Below, piece after piece: positions 6,720-13,278 of a stretch of 13,278 nt of DNA (position 1 is the stretch's first letter; every line of letters starts with the position of its first letter). The position numbers and the translations under genes were made by a program. This DNA is from Clostridiales bacterium. GTDB taxonomy: Bacteria > Bacillota > Clostridia > Saccharofermentanales > Saccharofermentanaceae. The stretch lies in contig JAFGGR010000165.1 in assembly GCA_016930475.1 (NCBI GenBank), positions 1-13,278 of the forward strand, written 5' to 3'. Under the pieces are notes generated by a model that ran no database searches, was not told where the DNA came from, and worked only from the letters and a program-made list of their open reading frames with translations.

Positions 6720-6755
6720 GAAAGGACCGGCGCTTATGCAAGCGTCGGTTCTTTC
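6720..6755. terminator. Bidirectional hairpin terminator between convergent operons
   Basis: GAAAGGACCGGCGCTT (6720-6735) pairs with AAGCGTCGGTTCTTTC (6740-6755), giving a 16-bp stem with two G-U pairs in RNA around a 4-nt loop. Pyrimidine-rich TTCTTTC ends the + strand stem and CCTTTCC ends the minus-strand stem, though neither is followed by a long T run. It serves the SPFH operon from the left and the oxidoreductase operon from the right. The TAA of the minus-strand oxidoreductase (6736-6734) spans the stem-loop boundary. Confidence 0.75.
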
Positions 6756-7930
6756 GTATTACAATCCACCCAACGGCCGTTGTCACCGGAGGAACGGATA
6801 ACGTCATGAACAAACCGGACACCCATCAGCCCGTCGAAAACGCCCGGATAGGTCAACGCGAGAGGATCCGCGGACGCTCCCGTGCGGCGGGCGACGATCG
6901 CCTCCGCGGCATCGGCGTATATGTTTGCGAAGGCCTCGTGAAATCCTTCCGGATGGCCCGCGACGATGCGTGAGGCTCTTACGGCGGAAGGATAACAGCC
7001 CGGCCCGTTCGGAGTCCGGAACTCCGCGGGGGCGCTGAGCGGCTTATAAATCAACTGCTGAGGGATCTCCTGATTCCATTCGATGGTGCCCCGCGTACCG
7101 CTAACCCGGACCCTCAGGCTGTTCTCGACACCGGCCGCGGCTTGTGTGACCCAGAAGCATCCCCGTGCTCCGTTATCGAAGTGTAGAAGAGCCCCGGCGT
7201 AATCATGGGTCTTTCTCCCGGGGACGATCGTCCCGACTTCCGCGGAAAGAGAAGCGACCTCCAGCCCGGTGATATAGCGGACCAAGTGATGCGCGTGCGT
7301 GCCGATATCGCCCATCACTAATGACGGACCTCCGCGAACGCGATCGTAACGCCACGGAACGGAACCGGTCGGAGCCGGATCGTTCTCGTTCGCTTTGCCG
7401 CCCTGAACATACTCGACCTGAATGAGTCGAATGGTACCGAGGTCGCCGTTTTCGCGCATGGCGCGAGCTTGTCGGACCATCGGATACCCGGAGTAATTAT
7501 GGGTCAGACAAAAAACAAGGCCGGTCTCGCGGACTTTTCGAAAAAGAGCTTCCGCGTCCGTCAGTGTATTGGTCATCGGCTTATCGCAAATTACATCTCT
7601 TCCGGCATCAAGGGCGGCGGTCGCGTATCGGAAATGACTGTCGTTCGGCGTCATGATCGATATCACTTCCGCGCCGTCCGGTCGTTCGGATTCAACGCGA
7701 ATAAGATCCATAGCATCCGCATAAATGCGGCCTTCTTGAAGGCCGATCAGTCTGCCGTCGCTCAACGCTTTTTCCGGGCGGGAAGAGAGTGCCCCGGCGA
7801 CGATCTCGAAACGACCGTCGAGCACTGCGGCTTGTCGGTGCATGGACCCGATGAAGGACCCCGTTCCTCCTCCGATGACGGCGAGGCGCAAGCGGTGTCC
7901 GAGCTTTTCGATGACGGGATTGTTGTTCAT
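6734..7930 (-). CDS. Gfo/Idh/MocA-family NAD(P)-dependent oxidoreductase
   Basis: A 398-residue cytoplasmic dehydrogenase with AGGAGAG before the ATG. The N-terminal Rossmann fold shows LAVIGGGTGSFIG (residues 16-28). The family E-K-P motif appears as C-DKP (Asp116-Lys117-Pro118), whose lysine is catalytic in relatives. GDIGTHAHH (207-215) is the conserved catalytic GDxGxHxxD/H stretch of the C-terminal domain. Members oxidise or reduce sugars, inositols and related polyols. The motif VEYVQGGKANENDP and the overall length suggest a sugar or inositol dehydrogenase subgroup, but the substrate cannot be read from the sequence. It is the last gene of a three-gene operon, 32 nt after the FMN-binding gene, and ends in the shared terminator. 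Confidence 0.9.
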   Translation of the reverse strand: MNNNPVIEKLGHRLRLAVIGGGTGSFIGSMHRQAAVLDGRFEIVAGALSSRPEKALSDGRLIGLQEGRIYADAMDLIRVESERPDGAEVISIMTPNDSHFRYATAALDAGRDVICDKPMTNTLTDAEALFRKVRETGLVFCLTHNYSGYPMVRQARAMRENGDLGTIRLIQVEYVQGGKANENDPAPTGSVPWRYDRVRGGPSLVMGDIGTHAHHLVRYITGLEVASLSAEVGTIVPGRKTHDYAGALLHFDNGARGCFWVTQAAAGVENSLRVRVSGTRGTIEWNQEIPQQLIYKPLSAPAEFRTPNGPGCYPSAVRASRIVAGHPEGFHEAFANIYADAAEAIVARRTGASADPLALTYPGVFDGLMGVRFVHDVIRSSGDNGRWVDCNTKEPTLA

Positions 7931-7962
7931 TTTACTCTCCTCTTTATCCGTTGCTCCGCTGT

Positions 7963-8376
7963 TCAGCTTCCCGAATTATTCACCGCGTCCTGAAGCGCGT
8001 CCTCGACCGCGAGCAGGATGACTTTACTGCTGTATGTCGCACTCGATACCAAGTCGACCTCGAGGGATTGTTCACGGATAACCGTTTCCGTGATCGACTC
8101 AGCCGCTTGCCCCTGGCCGTTGACGTGCTTGAGCAGGTTGATATCGGCAATACGATGATCCCGGACCGTCACTTCGACGGTCACAGATACCGGAAAAGAG
8201 GAATAATCACCTTCATAGGTCCCATCGGATACCGATGACAGATCGACATCCTTCATCGGGATGTCCGCCAATGCTTCCAAATCGCGGTTGACAGAGGAGA
8301 AGAAGATCACGCCCGCGACGATCAACAGGACGACGACACCGAGGATGACCAGGATGACCTTGATCGGTTTCTTCAT
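7963..8376 (-). CDS. Membrane-anchored FMN-binding-domain protein
   Basis: A 137-residue protein. The ATG at 8376 is chosen because minus-strand GGAGG lies 7 nt upstream; the longer open frame to 8457 overlaps the flavodoxin gene and has no ribosome site. MKKPIK plus a hydrophobic helix (about 7-27) anchors it with the rest outside. DGTYEGDY (51-58) begins the FMN_bind domain. DLVSSATYSS (108-117) resembles the Dxx(S/T)GAT flavinylation motif with Ser in place of Gly, making Thr114 the likely residue to which ApbE would attach FMN covalently. The fold is the one found in NqrC/RnfG and small extracytoplasmic electron carriers. No apbE gene lies in the window. Its upstream neighbour in the operon is a flavodoxin, 17 nt away. 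Confidence 0.87.
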   Translation of the reverse strand: MKKPIKVILVILGVVVLLIVAGVIFFSSVNRDLEALADIPMKDVDLSSVSDGTYEGDYSSFPVSVTVEVTVRDHRIADINLLKHVNGQGQAAESITETVIREQSLEVDLVSSATYSSKVILLAVEDALQDAVNNSGS

Positions 8377-8393
8377 ATAAAAACCTCCGGAAT

Positions 8394-8858
8394 TCAGATT
8401 GCGCTCAGTGCCGCAACGATCTCTTCGATCTGTTGTTCGCGCCGTTCGCCGGACCAATTGACGATCCCGGTCGATATCATGGAACCGCCCTTCGTTTTAC
8501 AGGCCGATGAGATCTGTCGGATTGCGTGATTACCGCCCATCCAGGCCTTTTTAAACTCTTGAGTAACAAAGCAGTGTGTTTTTTTGCCGTTCAGAGAGGC
8601 GATTTGGGACAAATAGAGCTTCATGGCCGGTGCAAGCGAAAAAGCGTGGACCGGGGACGCGAAAATGACTGTGCCATACGGCGCGATGTCCGGTGCCGTT
8701 TTCAGGGTCACCGGAGAGCCGGGCTTCGACTGTTCGTTTTCTGCTTCGACCCGCTTGATTTCAACCGAATGGCCCTTTGCGGCCAAGGCTTTCTCGAGTT
8801 TTTCCGCGACCGACATAGTGTTTCCGGTATTTGAGTAAACGATGATGCCAACTTTCAT
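8394..8858 (-). CDS. Flavodoxin-family protein
   Basis: A 154-residue cytoplasmic electron carrier or flavin reductase with GGAGG before the ATG. MKVGIIVYSNTGNTMSVAEKLEKAL (residues 1-25) carries the flavodoxin phosphate-binding loop (T/S-x-T-G-x-T, here SNTGNT). VIFASPVHAFSLAPAMKLYL corresponds to the second FMN loop (F-x-(S/T)P-V-x). The tail of the Rossmann-like fold follows, with a C-terminal helix (QQIEEIVAAL). The length matches short-chain or atypical flavodoxins rather than NAD(P)H-dependent WrbA proteins. It is the first gene of the operon leading to the FMN-binding protein and the Gfo/Idh oxidoreductase, so it probably supplies or receives electrons in the same redox module. Confidence 0.88.
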   Translation of the reverse strand: MKVGIIVYSNTGNTMSVAEKLEKALAAKGHSVEIKRVEAENEQSKPGSPVTLKTAPDIAPYGTVIFASPVHAFSLAPAMKLYLSQIASLNGKKTHCFVTQEFKKAWMGGNHAIRQISSACKTKGGSMISTGIVNWSGERREQQIEEIVAALSAI

Positions 8859-8870
8859 TTTTATTCCTCC

Positions 8871-8885
8871 GAGCGGTGATCGCTC
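8871..8885 (-). promoter_or_regulatory. Small hairpin touching the flavodoxin ribosome site
   Basis: GAGCG-N5-CGCTC forms a 5-bp, GC-rich stem in the leader. On the minus strand it ends directly before the GGAGG that drives the flavodoxin start, so it could affect ribosome access. It is short and may be incidental. Confidence 0.25.
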
Positions 8886-8933
8886 AAGCCGAATCGGGTC
8901 TAAAAGTCCAAAGAGTGTATCTGTCTCAAATGA

Positions 8934-8942
8934 ATTATATCA
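8934..8942 (-). promoter_or_regulatory. Extended -10 promoter for the flavodoxin operon
   Basis: The minus strand reads TGA-TATAAT: a perfect -10 hexamer (8939-8934) preceded by TGN. The -35 region is weak (near TTCGTG at 17 nt), as is usual for extended -10 promoters. The start would fall near 8927, giving a leader of about 70 nt. The 8859-9051 gap is shared with the divergent lipoprotein gene, for which no comparable promoter is obvious. Confidence 0.6.
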
Positions 8943-9051
8943 CCGTTTTACGACCGCACGAATCGATTCCATAATAAACACGTACCAAATTGCCGATAAT
9001 AGATGTAAAATGATAACTAGTTTTGTGATCAGTGAGTAAGAGGGAACTTCG

Positions 9052-10239
9052 ATGTTCAGAGCAAGGTCGGCAATCAGTCTACTCGTTGCGGTCTTCTTGT
9101 GCTTGTCCGCTTTGACCGGCGGGTGCGGATGGATCGACCGGTCGGACCGGGATATCACATCTGTGGTCACGGCATATCTGGATGAAATTCAATCGGGAAC
9201 GTTCGCCGAGAATCGCTATTTGTCTTCTTTTGCCATGGATGATCCGTTTTCGACCATGACCTTCAAGGACGACGCGACCATGGCATGTATGAACGCGTCA
9301 TTTCAACAGATCAAGTATGAGGTCGTGGAAACCAGTGGCAATAAAAGCGATCGAAGCGGTATATGTACAGTCCGGGTAACTCTCGTTGATGTCGCTAAAA
9401 TATTAGATGATATGAATGGCGAGTGGATCACTGCGGATAAATTGAGTGCAAAGATCGACTCGGTCGAAGCGCCGACCATCAGTGAAGAAGTGATCCTTTT
9501 CATGGAATATGACACAGCGTCCGAAACATGGCGAATCTCCGATTCCGCCTCAATCGCCGTCACTCTCGGCGTTCCGTACTCGAAAATCAACCTTTTTTCC
9601 AAGGCCGGACTTCCCGAAGAGGCGGTTGCGCTTTTCATGGAGGCGCTTGCATCCGGGGATTCCGAAAAGATCACCCCTTTCATCAAAACTTATTCTTCAT
9701 ACTCGTTGTTATATCCGGAAGATACCGAGATCACTGTACGGAGGGCCTTTTTGGGTCAGATCGATTATGAGATCGAGCAAGTGGACATCTTCGGAGATAC
9801 CTGTGAGGTGAAGGTCTTGCTTGAGTATATCGACATGCAGGTCATCGCAGACCGCCTCGTTCAGGATACAGATCTTTTGTGTGAGATGTTTAAATACATA
9901 TTTGCCATATTGCTGACTGAAGGGCAGAGTGCCTCACTGGATAAGACGGCTGCGTTGAAGACAGAAAAGTGGATCACCAACATCAATGACACGAATGCCG
10001 AGCGACTTCAGGAGCCCTTTGTATTTTTACTGGTTCCGGCTGAAGATGGGACTCAATGGAGGATCAAGAAACTTCCTGCCTTTATGACAGATGTATATTC
10101 TTCAGAGGAGGAGCCCGACGAGGAAGTGAGTTATTTGGCTGCCGGGATGGCTCTGGTCGAGTTGTGCGATGAGGGTGTGATCACGGAGCAAATAAAAGAT
10201 GAAGCACTTGCCCGAATCGGGCTTCAAGATTTCAAGTGA
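9052..10239 (+). CDS. Probable lipoprotein with two related NTF2-like halves, function unknown
   Basis: A 395-residue protein with AGAGGG before the ATG. A signal peptide (MFRARSAISLLVAVFLCLSALTGGC) ends at Cys25. The lipobox is T-G-G-C, less ideal than L-x-x-C, so lipidation is likely rather than certain. The mature part looks duplicated. In the first half VVTAYLDEIQSG, QQIKYEVVET..CTVRVTLVDVAKILDDM and EEVILFMEYD..TWRISD align by eye with AVALFMEALASGD, GQIDYEIEQV..CEVKVLLEYIDMQVIADRL and PFVFLLVPA..QWRIKK in the second. Each half has the helix, helix, sheet layout of DUF4878/DUF5105-like lipoproteins. A short acidic C-terminal tail (SSEEEPDEE) follows. It is surface-exposed and no enzymatic residues are evident. 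The glycosyltransferase downstream starts after 63 nt. Confidence 0.7.
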   Translation: MFRARSAISLLVAVFLCLSALTGGCGWIDRSDRDITSVVTAYLDEIQSGTFAENRYLSSFAMDDPFSTMTFKDDATMACMNASFQQIKYEVVETSGNKSDRSGICTVRVTLVDVAKILDDMNGEWITADKLSAKIDSVEAPTISEEVILFMEYDTASETWRISDSASIAVTLGVPYSKINLFSKAGLPEEAVALFMEALASGDSEKITPFIKTYSSYSLLYPEDTEITVRRAFLGQIDYEIEQVDIFGDTCEVKVLLEYIDMQVIADRLVQDTDLLCEMFKYIFAILLTEGQSASLDKTAALKTEKWITNINDTNAERLQEPFVFLLVPAEDGTQWRIKKLPAFMTDVYSSEEEPDEEVSYLAAGMALVELCDEGVITEQIKDEALARIGLQDFK

Positions 10240-10302
10240 TGCACGCGGCAGGTTGACAATGATACAGCGGGAAACAATGACAGACATGAGGAGAGCAACG
10301 GC

Positions 10303-11997
10303 ATGAAAAAAACTTGGGAGAAGATCGAAAAGAAAAGCCGCGTCATCGTGATCGGACTTTTTATTCTCATGACCCTTTTGGGGCTTCTGGTCACACCGGA
10401 CTACGGGATGCCGTGGGACGAGCTTCTGGAGATCCGAACGCTCGGATCGAACGTTCGCGAATACGTCGGATTGTTCAAAGGAGAGAGAGAGGAGCCGACC
10501 CGATCGACGACCGGTATCGCGTTTCCCGACTACAAAGAAAACGTGGATATGGATCACGGGCAGTCCGTGTATTATCCGCTCGCCCCGGCGCTTTTCGCGA
10601 AATACGAGACCGGCGGGCCGCGCACGCTGATGCTCATCTGGCACGCATATACATTTCTGATCTTCATGGCGGGCGTGATTGCCCTCTACTTCATTTGCAA
10701 ATTTCTGGCCGGGGACTGGAAGTACGGAGTGCTCGGCAGTCTTTTCCTGTACCTGAGCCCACGGTTTTTCGCGGAGGGTCACTATAACAGTAAAGACGTC
10801 GTGGCGTTGGCACTGGGAATCATATGCCTCGCGTTGGGTATCAAAATGATCGAAAGTAAACGCTTCGTCTTCGCGGTGCTCTTTGCGCTCGTCGCCGCGA
10901 TCGCCACCAATATGCGAATGAACGCCGTATTCCTGTTCGGACTGCTGGGGATACTCTACCTGGTCCATCTATCCGTTAAGAAGCAATGGTCCAAACGGAA
11001 CTTCGCCGTCGGCCTGACTGCCGTCCTTTCTTTTCTCGGTATCTATTATCTGATCTCTCCCGCGGCGTGGAGAGCCCCGCTGCAGTTTATCGGTTATGTA
11101 TTTGCCCGGTCGACAAATTTTGAGGACTGGGGCGGGATCGTTTTTTTCCAGGGCACGATCCATCGTCCGGTCCCGTGGTATTACATTCCGGTCATGATCG
11201 CGGTGACGACTCCGATCCTGATCCTTCTTCTGGTCATCGCCGGACATGCGACTTCGATCCTCCAACTGATCCAGGATATCCGGAAACGCGAATTTTCGAA
11301 AACGACTCCGTACTATATCCTTTGTGTATTCTATATCATGGCGTTTTTGCTATTCACCATGATCAAGCTTCCCATTCTCTACAATAGTTGGAGGCACTTA
11401 TTTTTCCTGTACGGGCCCATGCTCATCCTGGCTGTCGGCGCGGTCCGTGCGATCGTAAGCCGCCTGAAGGGCAAGGTCAAAGCCGTTTCGATCGGCGTCG
11501 TCGGCGTTCAACTTCTGGCGTGTATATTGATCATTATCATCAGTCATCCGTTCCAATATGTTTACCTGAATGCGCTGGCCGGGCCTGAAGCCGGAGAAAA
11601 TTACGAATATGACTATTGGAATGTCTCTCAGGTGAAACTCCTGATGAAACTGATCGACAAAGAGAATAGTGACGAGCCCCTTAAAATCTATGCTATCGAC
11701 TGGTATACGGCGGACGGCCTTGAGAAGGCGATCCGGGTCCTTCCGGAATCCTATAAGAAACGGATCACCTTGTATAACGCACCATCAGAGGGATCCAGTA
11801 ACACGGTCGATTTTATGATGGTCAATAACTCCGTGCGACAAATCGCCGAACTCGAACGGGAGTATGGCGTGAACTGGATCTATTACGGAAGAGAATACGC
11901 GGAACCGATCGATCAGCCGATCGCCGCGTCGATCACCGCGTTCGGATCCGAATATATGATGATTTACGATATGAGGGAAAGATCGGACGCGTCGTGA
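10303..11997 (+). CDS. GT-C membrane glycosyltransferase, PMT/GT39-like
   Basis: A 564-residue polytopic protein with GAGGAGAG before the ATG. It has an N-terminal helix (about 14-30), then PDYGMPWDE, whose Asp39-Glu40 matches the catalytic acidic pair in the first external loop of PMT/ArnT-type GT-C enzymes. The conserved segment LYLSPRFFAEGHYNSKDVVALAL follows about 145 residues in. About ten further hydrophobic helices run to residue 430 or so, and a soluble C-terminal domain of about 120 residues ends the protein. Such enzymes transfer a sugar from a polyprenyl-phosphate donor to protein, lipid or polymer on the outer face of the membrane; the acceptor is not evident. It overlaps the radical SAM gene by GTGA, so the two are coupled. 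Confidence 0.85.
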   Translation: MKKTWEKIEKKSRVIVIGLFILMTLLGLLVTPDYGMPWDELLEIRTLGSNVREYVGLFKGEREEPTRSTTGIAFPDYKENVDMDHGQSVYYPLAPALFAKYETGGPRTLMLIWHAYTFLIFMAGVIALYFICKFLAGDWKYGVLGSLFLYLSPRFFAEGHYNSKDVVALALGIICLALGIKMIESKRFVFAVLFALVAAIATNMRMNAVFLFGLLGILYLVHLSVKKQWSKRNFAVGLTAVLSFLGIYYLISPAAWRAPLQFIGYVFARSTNFEDWGGIVFFQGTIHRPVPWYYIPVMIAVTTPILILLLVIAGHATSILQLIQDIRKREFSKTTPYYILCVFYIMAFLLFTMIKLPILYNSWRHLFFLYGPMLILAVGAVRAIVSRLKGKVKAVSIGVVGVQLLACILIIIISHPFQYVYLNALAGPEAGENYEYDYWNVSQVKLLMKLIDKENSDEPLKIYAIDWYTADGLEKAIRVLPESYKKRITLYNAPSEGSSNTVDFMMVNNSVRQIAELEREYGVNWIYYGREYAEPIDQPIAASITAFGSEYMMIYDMRERSDAS

Positions 11998-12758
11998 AAA
12001 TTCGATTCATCGAACCCGGAAATTTGCCGTACCGAAGATCCTTATTGAACTACTTCGTATATGACAAATATGTCCGAACGCCGTCGCACGGGCTTTTGAC
12101 TCTCGCTACGATCGTCAACCGGGTCGAAAAGGACGTCCTCATCTATAGCGAGTCGATCTCGAAAATTCGGTGGAGCGACGTGCTCGATGCTGACGTCGTC
12201 TTTATCGGCATTTTCACATTTAACGCCAATCGCGGATACGAATTGGCTGAGTACATCCGTGAAAACTCGAAAGCGCTCGTCGCCATCGGCGGCCTTCATG
12301 CGACGTTGAATTATCCGGAAGCCGCCTTGCACTGCAATTATGTGATGGTTGGGGAGGGTGACGAACTCCTCCCCGAGTTTCTGGAATGTGTCCGGAAGGG
12401 CTTGCCGGTCGATATCCCAGGTGTTGCATATCAGAGTTGCGACCGGGTCATTTATAACGGCGAGCGACCGGTACCCCAAAACATCGATGTCATTCCCGAC
12501 CGTGATCTTTTGTTCAACTACAAGAAAATGGTCGGCTATAACACGATTTGGCCGCAGGTGCACGCATCCAGAGGGTGTCCTCATAACTGTGACTACTGCG
12601 CGCTCGTTCACGCCTTCGGAAGAACCGTGCGCACCCGATCTCCGGAAAACGTGGTCGAGGACATCCGACAGGCGATCGCTTTTCACGATAACGGACGGCG
12701 ATTGGCTGCGGAACTTCCGGGCAGTCCAAACGCCTGGAGGGTATACGTATCAATCTGA
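11994..12758 (+). CDS. B12-binding-like/radical SAM protein, truncated at the C-terminus
   Basis: GTG 11994 overlaps the glycosyltransferase stop (GTGA). The frame gives 254 codons. Residues about 1-150 form an N-terminal B12-binding-like fold (IGIFTFNANRGYELAEYI, VAIGGLHATLNYPEAALHCNYVMVGEGDE) without an obvious DxHxxG. Then come the segment IDVIPDRDLL and the radical SAM cluster motif C195-x3-C199-x2-C202 (RGCPHNCDYC), which would hold the 4Fe-4S cluster and SAM. Family members usually run to about 400-550 residues. Here the recognisable homology stops at VVEDIRQAIAFHDNGRR (about 12690), and the last 18 or so residues are the out-of-frame reading of a ChW gene. Most of the barrel is missing, so the product is likely inactive. 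Confidence 0.85.
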   Translation: MKIRFIEPGNLPYRRSLLNYFVYDKYVRTPSHGLLTLATIVNRVEKDVLIYSESISKIRWSDVLDADVVFIGIFTFNANRGYELAEYIRENSKALVAIGGLHATLNYPEAALHCNYVMVGEGDELLPEFLECVRKGLPVDIPGVAYQSCDRVIYNGERPVPQNIDVIPDRDLLFNYKKMVGYNTIWPQVHASRGCPHNCDYCALVHAFGRTVRTRSPENVVEDIRQAIAFHDNGRRLAAELPGSPNAWRVYVSI

Positions 12759-13278
12759 GTAATATGCCGACCACCGGTGGTATTACGTACAGAACGCAAG
12801 TACAGAATTACGGTTGGATGGCTTGGATGTCAGACGGCGCGATGAGCGGGACTTCCGGAGAGTCAAAGAGACTGGAAGCGATTCAAATCAAGTTAACGGG
12901 ATTGGTCGCCAATCAGTATGATGTCTATTACCGGGTCCATGCCCAGGAATTCGGATGGCTGGGTTGGGCCAAGAACGGCGAGTCTGCCGGGACTGAAGGA
13001 ATTTCTAAACGTCTCGAGGCGATCCAGATCGTACTGGTGCAGAAGGAAAGTACGGCACCGACGCCGACTTCGGGTGCCTACAAAGTTGTAACATACGCCG
13101 CGCAAAAGACTGCAGCGTACTCGATCGACTATTTGAAGGATGTTCTGAAGCATCCTGAGTCATTAGTGATCAACGATATTTCTTTTGGGTATTTCAATTC
13201 GATTTATATTATTGTCATCGATTTTAGGGCCGCTGACGATAACGGGAACTATATCCAAGGGTATATGATCGCTGTACC
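12692..13278 (+). pseudogene. ChW-repeat surface protein, 5'-truncated, runs off the window
   Basis: In a frame different from the radical SAM gene, an open reading frame runs from the TAA at 12689-12691 to the right edge. It begins inside a ChW repeat (GTSGQSKRLEGIRINL, about 12713-12760). Two full repeats follow: YRTQVQNYGWMAWMSDG..GTSGESKRLEAIQIKL and YYRVHAQEFGWLGWAKNG..GTEGISKRLEAIQIVL. Then come a Thr/Pro-rich linker (STAPTPTSG) and a domain containing LKDVLKHPESLVINDISFGYF. ChW repeats occur in secreted or cell-wall proteins of clostridia and relatives, which bind surface partners. No start codon with a ribosome site or signal peptide is present: ATG 12764 would drop the first part. 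The true gene must begin elsewhere or has been lost at the junction. Confidence 0.8.

Noticed and set aside
10209..10225. GCCCG-AAT-CGGGC hairpin as a terminator of the lipoprotein gene
   Set aside because: It lies within the coding end with only a 5-bp stem and no T-run after it.
10253..10281. TTGACA with AATGAC 17 nt downstream as a promoter for the glycosyltransferase
   Set aside because: The -35 is perfect but the -10 matches only three of six bases, so it is not supported.
10102..10968. Long antisense open frame (288 codons) opposite the lipoprotein and glycosyltransferase genes
   Set aside because: It overlaps two well-supported + strand genes, has a composition rich in His, Gln and Arg, no recognisable domain and no ribosome site.

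Overview
The window looks like chromosomal DNA of an anaerobic, Gram-positive-type bacterium, most likely a moderately GC-rich member of the Bacillota (Clostridia-like). The grounds are strong GGAGG-type ribosome binding sites, ChW (clostridial hydrophobic-W) repeats at the right end, a DUF1648 membrane protein, small flavin proteins and an ISL3-type mini-element. This is inference from gene content; there is no rRNA or other phylogenetic marker.

Layout, left to right. (1) 1-2174, + strand: the end of a B12-binding-domain protein overlaps an FtsX/MacB-type ABC permease by ATGA and is followed by a LolD/MacB-type ATPase. (2) 2175-3257: a sparse, AT-richer stretch with a small minus-strand double zinc-ribbon gene and a complete 343-bp MITE-like element. 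The element has perfect 24-bp terminal inverted repeats and a perfect 8-bp target duplication, and sits between the zinc-ribbon gene and the next + strand gene. (3) 3258-4564, +: a DUF1648 membrane protein and a small nitroreductase, probably one transcript. (4) 4746-6685, +: two overlapping SPFH/band-7 membrane proteins. (5) 6720-6755: a strong hairpin shared by two convergent transcripts. (6) 6734-8858, minus: an operon read as flavodoxin, then a membrane-anchored FMN-binding-domain protein, then a Gfo/Idh/MocA oxidoreductase. (7) 9052-10239, +: a probable lipoprotein built from two related halves. (8) 10303-12758, +: a GT-C (PMT/GT39-like) membrane glycosyltransferase overlapping by GTGA a radical SAM protein with an N-terminal B12-binding-like domain. 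(9) At about 12690-12701 the radical SAM frame runs into the tail of a different gene, a ChW-repeat surface protein read in another frame, which continues past the window end.

Working together: the ABC pair should form one exporter or lipoprotein-extraction type transporter. The two SPFH proteins probably form a hetero-oligomeric membrane scaffold. The flavodoxin/FMN-binding/dehydrogenase operon looks like a small redox module. The glycosyltransferase and radical SAM enzyme may act on a common lipid-linked or envelope substrate. I found no CRISPR array, tRNA, rRNA, phage gene or intact transposase. The least routine observations are the MITE with intact ends, the radical SAM/ChW junction, the SPFH pair and the flavin redox operon.
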